From UPXZ01 sp049840795 (GTDB lineage Bacteria > Bacteroidota > Bacteroidia > Bacteroidales > Paludibacteraceae): 64,000 nucleotides of DNA. Under the pieces are notes generated by a model, which searched no databases, had not been told where the DNA came from, and saw only the letters and a list, made by a program, of their open reading frames with translations. The first letter of the stretch is position 1. Each line of letters opens with the position of its first letter. Both the position numbers and the translations under genes were made by a program. Shown piece after piece: positions 23,450 through 33,627 of the stretch. The DNA lies in the NCBI GenBank assembly GCA_049840795.1, contig JASGJK010000048.1, positions 1 through 64,000 on the forward strand. Reading direction: 5' to 3'.

Positions 23450-24743
23450 TTATTCGACCGGAATATCTTTGTTTACATTTTTAGACCCGAATAATCCGTA
23501 GAATAGCAAATATGCTAAACATAAGAACATTACCCAATAACTATTTAGATAACCAAAATGGTCGGAAATAAACCCTTGAATAAGCGGGACAATTCCACCA
23601 CCCATCACCATTACCATAAAAATACCCGAGCCTGCTGCAGTATATTTTCCTAATCCTTCCACTGCTAAATTGAAGATTCCACCCCACATAATGGATGTAC
23701 ATAATCCGCAAAGTACGAAGAACATTACATTTATAGGCACTTGAACTGTTGTAAATGAGAATGTATTTGTCAACGCAGGCATATTCACCGTTGTGCTAAC
23801 CGGCATATAAATTCCTAAAAACAAACAACATACCCACCGCTGAAACAACGATTAACATCGTTTTACTTGACACCTTCGCTCCAATAGAAGCGCCTGTCAA
23901 ACGTCCCACAAGCATAAGCAGCCAATATAATCCAACAACAATACCGGCAGTTCCGGCATCAATACCCAAGCCTGCGTTTGTTGCCGAAGTTTGTGCTGTC
24001 ATAAATAAGTTAGCTGTACTTGGAATGCCGATTTCGATACCTACATAAATAAAAATAGCAATGGCACCTAAAATAAAATGGCGAAACGAAAGTGGGCTGT
24101 GTTTGTCTTTCACTCCTTTTTCTACCACTTTTTGCATGTGCGGCTCAGGTATATCTACGAATAATAAAACAACAAATGCCAATGCGAATATACCCATTGC
24201 CAAGAAGAGTGCAGGGCTAGCTTTTTCGATTGTTCTTCCGGCAATATCGCCCATTAAATAACCTACAAGGATAGGTACAATCGTTGCACCCATCGAATTG
24301 ATAGAGCCTCCCCACTGAATCAATTGGTTTCCCTTGTTGCCACCACCACCAAGAGTGTTTAACATTGGATTAACAACGGTATTCAACATACACATTGAAA
24401 AACCTGCAACAAACGCGCCTAATAAATATACCCAGAAATTACCTACTTGACCCGAAAGCCACTGTATGCCTACTCCCAAAAAACCTACTACAATCGCAGC
24501 TAAGGCTGTTTTTTTGTAACCGATTTTTTTGAGCATTATTCCGGCGGGAATACCCATAAAAGCATACGCCAAAAAATTACCCAAGAATCCTAATTGAGAC
24601 TGAAAATTTGAAGCTCCGAATTGTTTTGCTACAATAACCCCCATCGGACTTGGCAAGCCTGTAACAAAAGAAATCATAAAAAACAGTGCGAACATCATTG
24701 CTATTGGCAATGTGTAATTCCTTTTTTCTAAAGTGTGTGTCAT
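23450..24743 (-). CDS. Sugar MFS transporter, FucP/GluP-like (one frameshift)
   Basis: This is a ~430-residue, 12-helix inner-membrane transporter resembling the FucP/GluP group of sugar-proton symporters. Diagnostic stretches are MMFALFFMISFVTGLPSP at the N-terminus and LGAFVAGFSMCMLNTVVNPM near residue ~120. The frame slips near 23,820 at a run of A/T (LFVF to LFLGIYMP). The length of 1,294 bases is 3x431 plus one, so one extra base accounts for it. The sugar is not predictable, but the ROK kinase downstream suggests glucose or a similar hexose. Confidence 0.85.
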
Positions 24744-24779
24744 AAGATATTTTTGATTAACTGATTAAAATTTTGAGAC

Positions 24780-24809
24780 CAAAGATACAATAATTCAATT
24801 AAATTCAGA
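24780..24809 (-). promoter_or_regulatory. Bacteroidetes-type promoter for the transporter-kinase pair
   Basis: Read on the reverse strand, TATCTTTG (24,780-24,787) matches the -7 consensus TAnnTTTG. An upstream TCTG (24,806-24,809) lies 18 bases away, one mismatch from the -33 TTTG. The transporter start codon is 37 bases downstream. Confidence 0.5.
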
Positions 24810-24913
24810 CGCTACAAGTCGTTTTTTGAAAAAATCTTTTAAAAACATAATTAATGGTACGATAATTATTTGAATATCAATAAAACAAACCTGTAATTAG
24901 CTCTTATGTCGGA

Positions 24914-24948
24914 GGATGTAACAATATCAAATGTTACATCCTATCGTT
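24914..24948. promoter_or_regulatory. Perfect 10-base inverted repeat with T run between divergent genes
   Basis: GGATGTAACA (24,914-24,923) and TGTTACATCC (24,932-24,941) are perfect complements around an 8-base spacer, followed on the plus strand by TATCG and seven T. It lies in the divergent gap between the transporter and der. It could be a regulator operator or the terminator of an unannotated plus-strand RNA. Apart from the promoters listed, the remaining 24,744-25,179 gap shows nothing I can support. Confidence 0.45.
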
Positions 24949-25008
24949 TTTTTACTGTAGTAAAACATGAAAATTATCATTTCATTTTATTGTGTCGTAT
25001 TATAATTT

Positions 25009-25038
25009 TTTGTGTGTCAGTACTTTTTTGTACCTTTG
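25009..25038 (+). promoter_or_regulatory. Bacteroidetes-type promoter upstream of der
   Basis: TTTG (25,009-25,012) and TACCTTTG (25,031-25,038) are spaced by 18 bases, close to the TTTG-N19-TAnnTTTG consensus of the Bacteroidetes primary sigma factor. The der start is ~140 bases downstream. Confidence 0.6.
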
Positions 25039-25179
25039 TACACAAAAATATTTTTACCCGTCGTTGCATTTTGAGAAAAATGAACGGAAATTTACAAATT
25101 AAATAACTGTTCCAAACGGATAATAGACAACATTTTAATAAATAATGTTGATTTACCTGAGGAGCCTAAAAAAAAGATA

Positions 25180-26552
25180 ATGGGAAATATTGTAGCAATT
25201 GTAGGACGCCCCAACGTGGGAAAATCTACACTTTTTAATAGACTAACCAAGAGTCGCCGTGCTATCGTAAACGAAGAAGCCGGAACAACCCGAGACAGGC
25301 AATACGGAAAGAGTGATTGGAACGGACGTGAATTCTCCGTAATCGATACAGGAGGTTGGGTTGTAAATTCAAATGATGTTTTTGAGGATGAGATAAAACG
25401 ACATGTTGTCTTAGCTATCGAAGAAGCAGATGTAATTCTTTTCCTTGTAGATGTTTTAAACGGCATCACCGATTTGGACGTACAAGTTGCGCAGATATTA
25501 CGTCGTTCAGATAAACATGTAATTTTGGTAAGTAATAAAACGGATACTTACGATTTGCAATATCAAGCTGCCGAATTTTACAAGTTAGGTCTTGGAGATC
25601 CTTTCATTATTTCTGCTATAAATGGATTGGGCACCGGTGAATTGCTGGATGAACTGCTGAAACATTTCGTTCCGGAATTTACTGACGAGGTAGAATTGGA
25701 ATTGCCTCGTTTTGCCGTTGTAGGTCGTCCAAATGTAGGAAAATCATCACTTGTGAACGCTTTCATTGGTGAAGAACGAACTATTGTTACTGATATTGCC
25801 GGTACCACACGAGATAGTATTTACAGTCGATTCAATAAATTTGGACACGATTTTTATTTGGTAGTATACTGCCGGAATACGTAAAAAAGCTAAGGTAAAC
25901 GAAGATTTGGATATATTTCGTGGTTCGTTCCATACGTGCAATTGAAAATTCGGATGTATGTATATTGATGGTTGATGCAACGCGTGGTCTCGAAAGTCAA
26001 GATTTAAATATTTTCTCTTTAATTCAGAAGAATAAAAAGGGGTTAGTGGTTGTAGTTAATAAATGGGATTTGATCGAAAACAAAGAAGCCAATGATATTA
26101 AAAAGATAGAAAAAAATATCAGAGAACGCTTAGCGCCATTTGTTGACTTCCCAATTATATTTACTTCGGTGCCGGGTAAACAACGTATTTTGAAAGTACT
26201 TGATACGGCAGTAAATGTGTATGAAAATAAGCAGAAGAAAATACCGACAGCCAAGCTAAATGAATTCTTTTTGCCGTTGATTGGAAATTATCCGCCGCCA
26301 GCTTTAAAAGGGAAATACATAAAAATAAAATATGTGACGCAACTTCCTAAAACACATGTCCCTACTTTCGTTTTTTTTGCTAACCTTCCACAATACGTCA
26401 AAGAACCTTATAAGCGTTTTTTGGAAAATAAACTTCGGTCAAGCTGGGACTTTAAAAGGAACACCAATACAGATTTTTATAAGACAAAAGTAACTTTTCC
26501 TGTTTTAGTTGAAAATCGTAAGAAGCTAATAATACAAGTAGCGCTGAAATAA
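25180..26552 (+). CDS. der: Ribosome biogenesis GTPase Der (two frameshifts)
   Basis: Der has two tandem GTPase domains and a KH-like C-terminus and acts in 50S maturation. The first P-loop is GRPNVGKSTLFNRLT (residues ~7-21), with DTGGW and NKTD. The second is GRPNVGKSSLVNAF (~residue 180). The frame is lost at the second DTAG site: GTAGTATACTGCC has one extra base near 25,866, and a further indel lies near 25,910-25,920. It then resumes VRSIRAIENSDVCILMVDA with NKWD. Only sequencing error plausibly explains two hits in an essential gene within 60 bases. Corrected length is ~437-458 residues. Confidence 0.93.
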
Positions 26553-26625
26553 CCGATATTAAGGTAATTTCAGCGCTACTTGTATCTCTGATGTTTTTTG
26601 CGGTCAGATCATAATGCACATATTA

Positions 26626-29009
26626 TCAAATGTTTTCGTCATCTTCGTAATAATGTGTATTTTTATCATATTCTTTCTTTTTCTTAGACTGATTATTGCC
26701 ATACCCATAACTATACCCATAATTACTGTAACGTCCGTAGTAATTTGATTTTTTTGAGTTAATGTCGTTAATTACCAAATAAAGATTTCTTACATTATCG
26801 GCTTTGAGTTGCGCGTTCAGTTTTTTAAAGAACGTTTTATTGGTTTTTTCGCTTCTGACTACAAAGATATTGGCATCCATTAATGGGGCAAGTGAATAGG
26901 CATCGGCCACCAAGCCGATTGGACTTGTATCAACAATGACATAATCATATATCGATTGCAACGTTTTGAACATATCTTTCAACTTGTCGGAACGAATAAG
27001 TTCACCGGGATTAGGCGGAACGGTGCCAGCCAATAATATATCGAAGTTAATATTATCTTTTTTCAGGATAAGTTCTTCTAACGATTTTTCGCCAATAAGA
27101 TAATTTGTAACACCGTCTTTTTCCGTTAATCCCAATCTATCAGATACACTTGGCTTTCTAATATCCATATCCACTAAAATGGTTTTTTGTCCGGATAAAG
27201 CATAAACTGATGCCAGATTGGTACAGAAATATGTTTTTCCATCACCTGATTCTGCCGATGTGGTAAGGATAGAAATCTTACTTTTACGTTGAACGATAAA
27301 TTCGATCCTTGTCCGGATAACTCTGAACATTTCAGTAAATGATGAACGGGGTCGATGTGCAGCAAGTATTGGGTCGCTACTTTGGGTGTGTCTTACAGCC
27401 CCAACAAGTGTAAACGGACTATTTTTCTCAACATCCTTGATGTTGCGTATTGTGTTATTCAGTAACTCGGTAAGTAGCACAATCAAAAACGGAATTAAAA
27501 GTCCGATAACTCCGAAGGTCATATACGTTTTTGATTTAACACCGCCATTTGTCATTCCGAGAACCCGTGCTTTATCCAATACGCTATTGTCCGGGCTGTT
27601 TGAAGCCTTTTGTATGGCTGCCTCAGCTCTTTTTTGGAGGAAGAAGGTATAGTAATTATCATCTACCCTGTATTTCCTTTCGAGTGTTACCATCTCCATC
27701 TCTTTTTGAGGTAAAGCTGTAACTTGCTGTTTTATTGTACCAAGCTGTTTGTTGAGATCGGCTTTATCCATCGCCAAAGTTGTTTTCATATTCTTAAGAA
27801 TTTCGTTGATGGAATTTTTCAAGACCTCAATTTCTCGCTGTAATTTCGGATATGACGGATTTCTTTCAGTTATTTCATTCCTTTTGATGATGGCATCGTT
27901 AAATTGTTGCACCATCGTCATTAATATTGGTCTCATTTAGCCCCAAACTAACCGGAACAATGATGGCACCCGACTCTAAATTAGTTTTAAGATAGTTTGA
28001 TAAATAGTTGAAGTATAGTTCTTTGATTCTAAGCTCATTTTGTTTCTCGTCATAACTGGCAGCTTTACCGAGAATTTCGGATGAGTGACTCGACATATCT
28101 AAAATTTGGTTAGATTGTCTGAACTGAGTCATAGCTCCTTCTGAAGCCTCTAACGATGTTTTTACACCATCTAACTGCTCATCAATGAACTTTATAGTTT
28201 TGTTGGCAGCGTCATTTTTCTGATTTAAGTTGTCGAACAAGAATATCCCCGCAAGCTTGTTTATAAAATCAATATCGCGCTGGGGGGTTTCGCTGACTAA
28301 CGAAACGGCTAATACCGATGAACCATCCGATACGTAGTTAACATTTAATCTCGATAAAAAATCGTCTGTTAACCATTCTTTTGTTCTGAATGTGAAATAT
28401 AGATCAAAATCCTCATTGATTGACGAATTTGGAGTTATAGTCAGAAAAAAGAGATTGTGTTGCAAGGGTGTGTTTAGTTGTCCGTTTATTTTCAAGGTGG
28501 CATCGTCCTCATCCGTAATGGTGTAATTCCCATTTGCCTTTACACTTATTTTGAATAAATTATCGTAAGCATTTGGCGAAATATAGTCAGCGTTTATTGT
28601 TACATTATTGTCATTATACCTATTTCTGGTTTTTGAACCTTCCTTTTGAAAAGTAATCAACCTTGAGTGAAGGCATACTGTCAACTACTCGGCTGATAAA
28701 ATCATAAGATTTTAAGATATAACTTTGATTTTCTAAGTTCCTGAAACCGGACTGAACGCCAAATCCCTGCATCAATACTTGTGAGCCTGACCCTCGTTGC
28801 GATTCTTCAATCATCAATGTTCCGGTGCTTTGATAACTCGCAATCCATGCACGATTTTTCAAATAAGCCAATCCTAATGATAAAGCTATGAATATTGCAA
28901 ATAGATACCAATATCGAAGAAATAAAAGTCCCCATTCTTTAATATCGAAATTCGATTCCTCTTCATTAAACTGTTGTGGGTACTGGCTGTTTGATTGGTT
29001 TTCTTCCAT
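26626..29009 (-). CDS. Exopolysaccharide tyrosine kinase, Wzz plus BY-kinase domains (two frameshifts)
   Basis: About 794 codons encode a Wzc-like inner-membrane protein: an N-terminal Wzz segment with a transmembrane helix (WYLFAIFIALSLGLAYL, ~residues 33-49), a periplasmic coiled region, a second helix (FGVIGLLIPFLIVLLTELL), and a cytoplasmic BY-kinase. The kinase shows Walker A SAESGDGKT, Walker A' ILVDMDIRKP, Walker B YVIVDTSP and a tyrosine-rich tail (YYGRYSNYGYSYGYG). It would control polysaccharide chain length and export. The frame breaks near 28,640 and near 27,925 (extra G in GACGATGGTG). It lies 42 bases downstream of two Wza-like genes. Confidence 0.9.
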
Positions 29010-29051
29010 CGTATTTTATTTTTGTTTGATGATAAATTGATATTTCTTAGT

Positions 29052-29834
29052 TTAGTTTGATTTGTTTAAGTAAAATGCCGTTATAAATAGAGAAATTGAT
29101 GAACTGATTAATCCTAAAAGCGTAGTGTAACTACTTGATTTATAAAAGCTTGAGCTGCTTTTTTGAATGTAGATAATGTCGTTAGGATATATATAATAAT
29201 ATTTTGATTCGATAATTGATTTCGGGCGTATATCAAATTCTAATATTTCCGGTTTATCGGAGGTCTCCCTTATTATTTTAATGTGTTTTCGGTCGCCACT
29301 TTGGGTAATACCTCCGGCTTGAGATAGTGCCTGAAAGATAGATAGTTTGTCGCGATAAACAGGAAAAACACCGGTACCAACTTCTCCTATGACAGTATAT
29401 GTTTTGTTTGCCAACGTTAGTTTTACTTCTGCATCAGGAGTAACTTTTTTGAACTCTGATTCAATAATCTCTCTCGCATCTTTCAAGCTATAACCGGCAA
29501 CCTTTACCGTATTAACAAACGGAAGATCTACAACACTGTCGGGATATACCCTGTAAGTTATTGTTTGGTTTGACCCTATGCTGTTGCCCCCCATTCCTGA
29601 GAGGTTTATAAAATCTTCGTCAGAGGATAAAACTCGGAATAGCAATTCATCATTTGGTTGGATTTTATAATTGGAGAAATCAGCTTTTTCGTATGTAGGG
29701 AGAGACTTAGACTCCTGCAATAACGCTGTATCGTGCAAAGTATAGCAAGAGTTGAAAGTAAACATTATGCCTACTAAAAAACATATATAAGAAAAGGCAG
29801 AAGCCCATCGGGATAAAAATGTATGTTGTTTCAT
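29052..29834 (-). CDS. Polysaccharide export lipoprotein, Wza-like, second of a pair
   Basis: This 260-residue protein has a lipoprotein signal peptide ending ...FTFNSC (cysteine ~residue 30). A Poly_export domain begins near YKIQPNDELLFRVLS, followed by an SLBB-type domain (TYTVIGEVGTGVFPVYRDKL) and a C-terminal hydrophobic segment (LLGLISSSISLFITAFYL). These are features of outer-membrane polysaccharide export proteins. Its start overlaps the upstream paralogue by four bases. The two share architecture and the segments YYIYPNDIIYIQ/YYIQPNDVIYIQ, pointing to duplication. Confidence 0.87.
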   Translation of the reverse strand: MKQHTFLSRWASAFSYICFLVGIMFTFNSCYTLHDTALLQESKSLPTYEKADFSNYKIQPNDELLFRVLSSDEDFINLSGMGGNSIGSNQTITYRVYPDSVVDLPFVNTVKVAGYSLKDAREIIESEFKKVTPDAEVKLTLANKTYTVIGEVGTGVFPVYRDKLSIFQALSQAGGITQSGDRKHIKIIRETSDKPEILEFDIRPKSIIESKYYYIYPNDIIYIQKSSSSFYKSSSYTTLLGLISSSISLFITAFYLNKSN

Positions 29835-30622
29835 AACTTGCCTAGATTGTATATGAATAGTCCGAACGAAATAGTGGAGAAAATAACAGATAGAGCCGAG
29901 CCCAATGATGATACTGAAAAGAAACTTTCTTTAACATCCTGTATGTAGATGACATCATTGGGTTGAATGTAATAAAACTCCGAGTCGATAATGTCTTTGC
30001 TTCTGATATCAAATGTTTTTATTTGGGTAGAGCCGTTTGATTCGCGTATTATTCTGATTTTACTTCTGTCGCCATACGTATTTATATCGCCGGCCATAGC
30101 AAGCGCTTGAAATATATTCATTTTTTCTTTAATAATGGGGTATTTATTGTTGGCTTGGCTACCAATGATACTAAAATACCGTTCGACAAGATTGACATTA
30201 ACGGCAAACCTGTCTTTAAATAATGGCGACAAGGAATTCTCAATTTCTTTTTTCACCTCTCTTAATGATTTGCCTAATAAGTATATATCCCCTACAGAAG
30301 GGAGTTTAATCATCCCGTTTTCTTCCACCAAATAAGCATAGAGATCAGCTCCTTCGCCACCGGACGATGTTAATGAGAAACCTTGAGAGGAACCGTTAAC
30401 ACGCGCGTTTAGATTTTTATCCTTGGAAAGTAAGCGTATATATAATCGGTCTCCTTTAGCTATTTTATATTCTTGATATTTGACAGAATCATTATAAGCG
30501 GGAATTTTATAAGAAGGATTTTGTAGATAATTGGTCTTTCTTGATGTGATACAGGACGTTAACAGACCTAAGAAAACGAGCGTTATAAAAATAGGTTTGT
30601 ATCGAAACATACTTTTTTTCAT
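29831..30622 (-). CDS. Polysaccharide export lipoprotein, Wza-like, first of a pair
   Basis: This 263-residue protein has a lipoprotein signal (FLGLLTSC, cysteine ~residue 24). The Poly_export domain follows (YKIAKGDRLYIRLLSKD), then an SLBB-like part (YFSIIGSQANNKYPIIKEKM), then a C-terminal hydrophobic helix. It heads the operon: a Bacteroidetes-type promoter lies ~18 bases upstream of its ATG. With its paralogue and the BY-kinase downstream it forms the export and length-control part of an exopolysaccharide system. Confidence 0.87.
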   Translation of the reverse strand: MKKSMFRYKPIFITLVFLGLLTSCITSRKTNYLQNPSYKIPAYNDSVKYQEYKIAKGDRLYIRLLSKDKNLNARVNGSSQGFSLTSSGGEGADLYAYLVEENGMIKLPSVGDIYLLGKSLREVKKEIENSLSPLFKDRFAVNVNLVERYFSIIGSQANNKYPIIKEKMNIFQALAMAGDINTYGDRSKIRIIRESNGSTQIKTFDIRSKDIIDSEFYYIQPNDVIYIQDVKESFFSVSSLGSALSVIFSTISFGLFIYNLGKL

Positions 30623-30639
30623 TGGTTTGATATTTTTTG

Positions 30640-30669
30640 CAAAGATATTAAATTCTGATTATAATTAAA
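30640..30669 (-). promoter_or_regulatory. Bacteroidetes-type promoter of the polysaccharide export operon
   Basis: On the reverse strand TATCTTTG (30,640-30,647) fits the -7 consensus, and TTTA (30,666-30,669) sits 18 bases upstream as a -33 box with one mismatch. The first gene starts ~18 bases after the -7 box, implying a short leader. Confidence 0.5.
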
Positions 30670-30880
30670 GAATCTTAATAAATAATAGTTGTACGTTTTT
30701 TACAAAGATGCAAGAGGATGTATTACCTTTGCAATATCTTTATGTTATAAACAAAAATAGATATAAAAAACGAGAAAGTATCTATTCTTTGCGAGATTTT
30801 TTTTATTATCAAAAATAAAGCCAAAGATAGAAAATAATTATTATTTTTATACGTTATTTATTAATTAGTCGTCTTAATCT

Positions 30881-31444
30881 ATGAATGAAGAAATAAATAA
30901 AGCCATAGAAGTATTGCGTTCGGGAGGAGTTGTTCTATATCCTACCGATACTATTTGGGGTATAGGCTGTGATGCTACGAATGAAGAAGCGGTAGAAAAA
31001 GTATATAAAATAAAACAGAGAGCAGAGGCAAAATCGATGCTGGTGTTGATTGATTCTCCGGCTAAATTAAATGCTTATGTTGAACAAATTCCTGAAATGG
31101 CTTGGGATTTGATTGAATTTACCACAAAACCGTTGACGATTATTTATCCCGAAGCAAAAAACCTTGCAAAAAACTTAATCAACGAAGATAAAAGTATTGG
31201 TATAAGGGTGACGAGCGAATCTTTTTCAAAAAAACTTTGCGAACGCTTTCGAAAACCCATTGTTTCTACTTCTGCAAATATAAGCGGTTGCGTTGCGCCT
31301 GCTTTTTTTGACGAAGTTTCGGAAGAAATTAAGTCGGCGGTTGATTATATCGTTAATTTCAGGCAAGATGATAAAAATCCATCCAAACCGAGTTCTATAT
31401 TAAAATTGGATGTTGGAAATGTGATAAAAATAATAAGAGAATGA
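30881..31444 (+). CDS. tsaC: Threonylcarbamoyl-AMP synthase (Sua5/YciO/YrdC family)
   Basis: This 187-residue protein carries the YrdC domain that makes threonylcarbamoyl-AMP from threonine, bicarbonate and ATP for t6A37 modification of tRNA. Conserved segments are VLYPTDTIWGIGCDA (residues ~18-32), KQRAEAKSMLVLID (~45-58) and STSANISG (~130-137). It is the short form without the Sua5 C-terminal domain. Its TGA overlaps the next ATG (ATGA), so the methyltransferase is probably co-translated. Confidence 0.92.
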   Translation: MNEEINKAIEVLRSGGVVLYPTDTIWGIGCDATNEEAVEKVYKIKQRAEAKSMLVLIDSPAKLNAYVEQIPEMAWDLIEFTTKPLTIIYPEAKNLAKNLINEDKSIGIRVTSESFSKKLCERFRKPIVSTSANISGCVAPAFFDEVSEEIKSAVDYIVNFRQDDKNPSKPSSILKLDVGNVIKIIRE

Positions 31445-32150
31445 GAGATAAAAATAAACGCTGGAAATTAGCGCAGGGATACGAACAGGGTTGGTGGAAG
31501 AAGAAGGAAGAACACATCGGCACTGCTTATTTAAACAATCGGCAGATAAAATTAAAAAGGTATATGGTACGGTGTCGCTATTGACCCAAGAAACACGAAT
31601 TCTCGAAATTGGAAGCGGAGCTTTCGGGCTGATAAGTTTTTTCCCTGAAAGTAATTGCCGGTATGGCATTGATCCGCTGGAGTATTATTATTCTACAGTT
31701 AACGAATTTGTGAATCAAAGAGACAGTATTGTTACTTATAGTACCGGCAAAGGCGAAAAATTGGCTTTTGAGGACTCTTTTTTTGATATTATACTTCTTG
31801 ATAATGTACTTGACCATTGCGAATCGCCCAACGAAGTGTTGAAAGAGATAAAAAGAGTTGCTAAACCGCAATCGTTTATCTTTTTTAGACAGAACACGTA
31901 TAACTGTTACGGAAAATTAATGAGAAACATTATGGAGTTTTTCTTAATTGACAAAGGGCATCCTTACACATTTACCAAAAGCAATATAACCCGTTTATTC
32001 AAAAATGATTTTGAATTGATCGACTTTAACAGAAATGGTTATTGCTCGACATGGAAAGCGGAAATAACATCAAACAAAACGATTGATAAAATAAAGGCTA
32101 TCCTTTTTATTACGAGAGATAAAAGTACTTATTTTTGGCGTAAAAAATAA
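31441..32150 (+). CDS. Class I SAM-dependent methyltransferase (one frameshift)
   Basis: The ATG at 31,441 overlaps the tsaC stop and encodes MRDKNKRWKLAQGYEQGWWK. One base is missing between ~31,495 and 31,535, after which the frame continues SADKIKKVYG...ILEIGSGAFGLISFFPE, the SAM-binding motif I. Later, FDIILLDNVLDHCESPNEVL is motif II/post-II and EIKRVAKPQSFIFF follows. The 710-base span is one short of a multiple of three. The substrate is unknown. Its position before a WcaJ-like transferase suggests a glycan-related role, which is inference. Confidence 0.8.
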
Positions 32151-32159
32151 AAATTATTT

Positions 32160-33566
32160 GTGGATAAAAAGAAAATCATATACTTATATATAACTTCAGA
32201 TATTGTTGTGTCTATCATTGTTTGGATTTTAATTATTATATATCGAAAAACAATATATTATGGTTATTTGTCAAATAATATCGAACTTTATTTCCCGAAT
32301 TTTGACTACGCATCTTCCATTATTTTTTTTCCAATAGCTTGTTTGTTTGTTCACTATCTGTCCGGCTATTATATTAATCCGATTAAAGATTCAAAAATAA
32401 CGGAATTTTTCACAACACTTGTGTCCTCTCTTGTTATTTCTTTCGGGGTATTTTTCGTTTTAATGATAGACGATGTTGTGGTTTCCTATGTCTATTATTA
32501 CTATTCGTTATTGGTTTTGATAGGTTTACTTTTCTTTTTCACGTTATTATTTCGAACCATCATAAGCGCTAATATACGTCGTGGTTTTAGACAGAAAAAA
32601 ATGACTATAAATACGCTGATTGTGGGTACGGGTAACAACGCAAAAAAAATAGCCGATGAAATACAGCGGAATTCAATGTACAATACTTTAGTGGGATTTA
32701 TACAGGAAAACAATGCGGAGAATGAAATCCCGAAAGAAAAAATACTCGGTCATCTGAAAGATATTTCAAAAATTATTGATAGAGCGGTTGTTAAAGAAGT
32801 TATTGTGGCTGTTGATGCCGCGAGCGAGGAAAAAATATTCGGTATTATCAATAATTTGTTTCGTTATGATGTTGAGATTCAATTTACTCCTCGTTTGTAT
32901 GAAATTCTTACCGGAAGCCGTATTCAAATAAATAAATACGGTATCAATCCGTTGGTGAGTGTAAGTAAACCTTCAATGATGGATTGGGAATTGAGTGTAA
33001 AACGTTTTTTTGACGTATTATTGTCTGTTATTGCTTTGATTCTACTGACTCCGATTTTAATTTATTTTGCTATTGTTATAAAAAAAGATTCAAAAGGTTC
33101 AATATTTTACAAACAAGAACGGGTCGGGTATCATGGAAAAAAATTTAAAATGTACAAATTACGTACGATGTATTCAAATTCTGAAAACGGAAGACCAAAG
33201 CTAAGTAGTCCTAACGATGACAGAATAACACCCATAGGTCGTGTGTTGCGCAAGTATCGCTTAGATGAAGTTCCTCAATTCTGGAACATTATTAAAGGCG
33301 ATATGAGTCTCGTAGGACCTCGACCCGAAAGACAGTTTTTTATAGATCAAATAACCAAAGAAGCCCCTTATTATTGTCTTTTATACAAGGTACGTCCGGG
33401 ACTGACATCATGGGGACCTATTAAAATCGGCTATTCGGATACGATTGAGAAGATGGTGGAAAGGCTGAATTACGATATTGTTTATATGGAGAATATGTCG
33501 TTGTTCAACGACCTGAAAATACTTATTTTTACATTTGAAATAATCATCAACGGGAAAGGGATTTGA
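32160..33566 (+). CDS. Exopolysaccharide polyprenyl glycosylphosphotransferase (WcaJ-like)
   Basis: This 468-residue protein has four or five N-terminal transmembrane helices (residues ~5-125), a cytoplasmic nucleotide-binding-like middle domain (LIVGTGNNAKKIADEIQ, ~150-166), a further hydrophobic helix (VLLSVIALILLTPILIYFAI) and a C-terminal bacterial sugar transferase domain. That domain has KQERVGYHGKKFKMYKLRTM, YRLDEVPQFWNI and GDMSLVGPRPE. It would attach the first sugar-1-phosphate to undecaprenyl phosphate, starting polysaccharide assembly. The start is a GTG, uncommon in this phylum. It is 9 bases after the methyltransferase. Confidence 0.9.
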   Translation: MDKKKIIYLYITSDIVVSIIVWILIIIYRKTIYYGYLSNNIELYFPNFDYASSIIFFPIACLFVHYLSGYYINPIKDSKITEFFTTLVSSLVISFGVFFVLMIDDVVVSYVYYYYSLLVLIGLLFFFTLLFRTIISANIRRGFRQKKMTINTLIVGTGNNAKKIADEIQRNSMYNTLVGFIQENNAENEIPKEKILGHLKDISKIIDRAVVKEVIVAVDAASEEKIFGIINNLFRYDVEIQFTPRLYEILTGSRIQINKYGINPLVSVSKPSMMDWELSVKRFFDVLLSVIALILLTPILIYFAIVIKKDSKGSIFYKQERVGYHGKKFKMYKLRTMYSNSENGRPKLSSPNDDRITPIGRVLRKYRLDEVPQFWNIIKGDMSLVGPRPERQFFIDQITKEAPYYCLLYKVRPGLTSWGPIKIGYSDTIEKMVERLNYDIVYMENMSLFNDLKILIFTFEIIINGKGI

Positions 33567-33574
33567 TTTTATTT

Positions 33575-33604
33575 TTTGTTTTAATATAAAAATTATTACC
33601 TTTG
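33575..33604 (+). promoter_or_regulatory. Bacteroidetes-type promoter for the CLC channel gene
   Basis: TTTG (33,575-33,578) is followed after 18 bases by TACCTTTG (33,597-33,604), a full match to TAnnTTTG. The chloride channel start codon is 23 bases downstream, so this gene is probably expressed independently of the glycan genes. Confidence 0.62.
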
Positions 33605-33627
33605 CCGTTCGCAGATAATTTTTAAAA

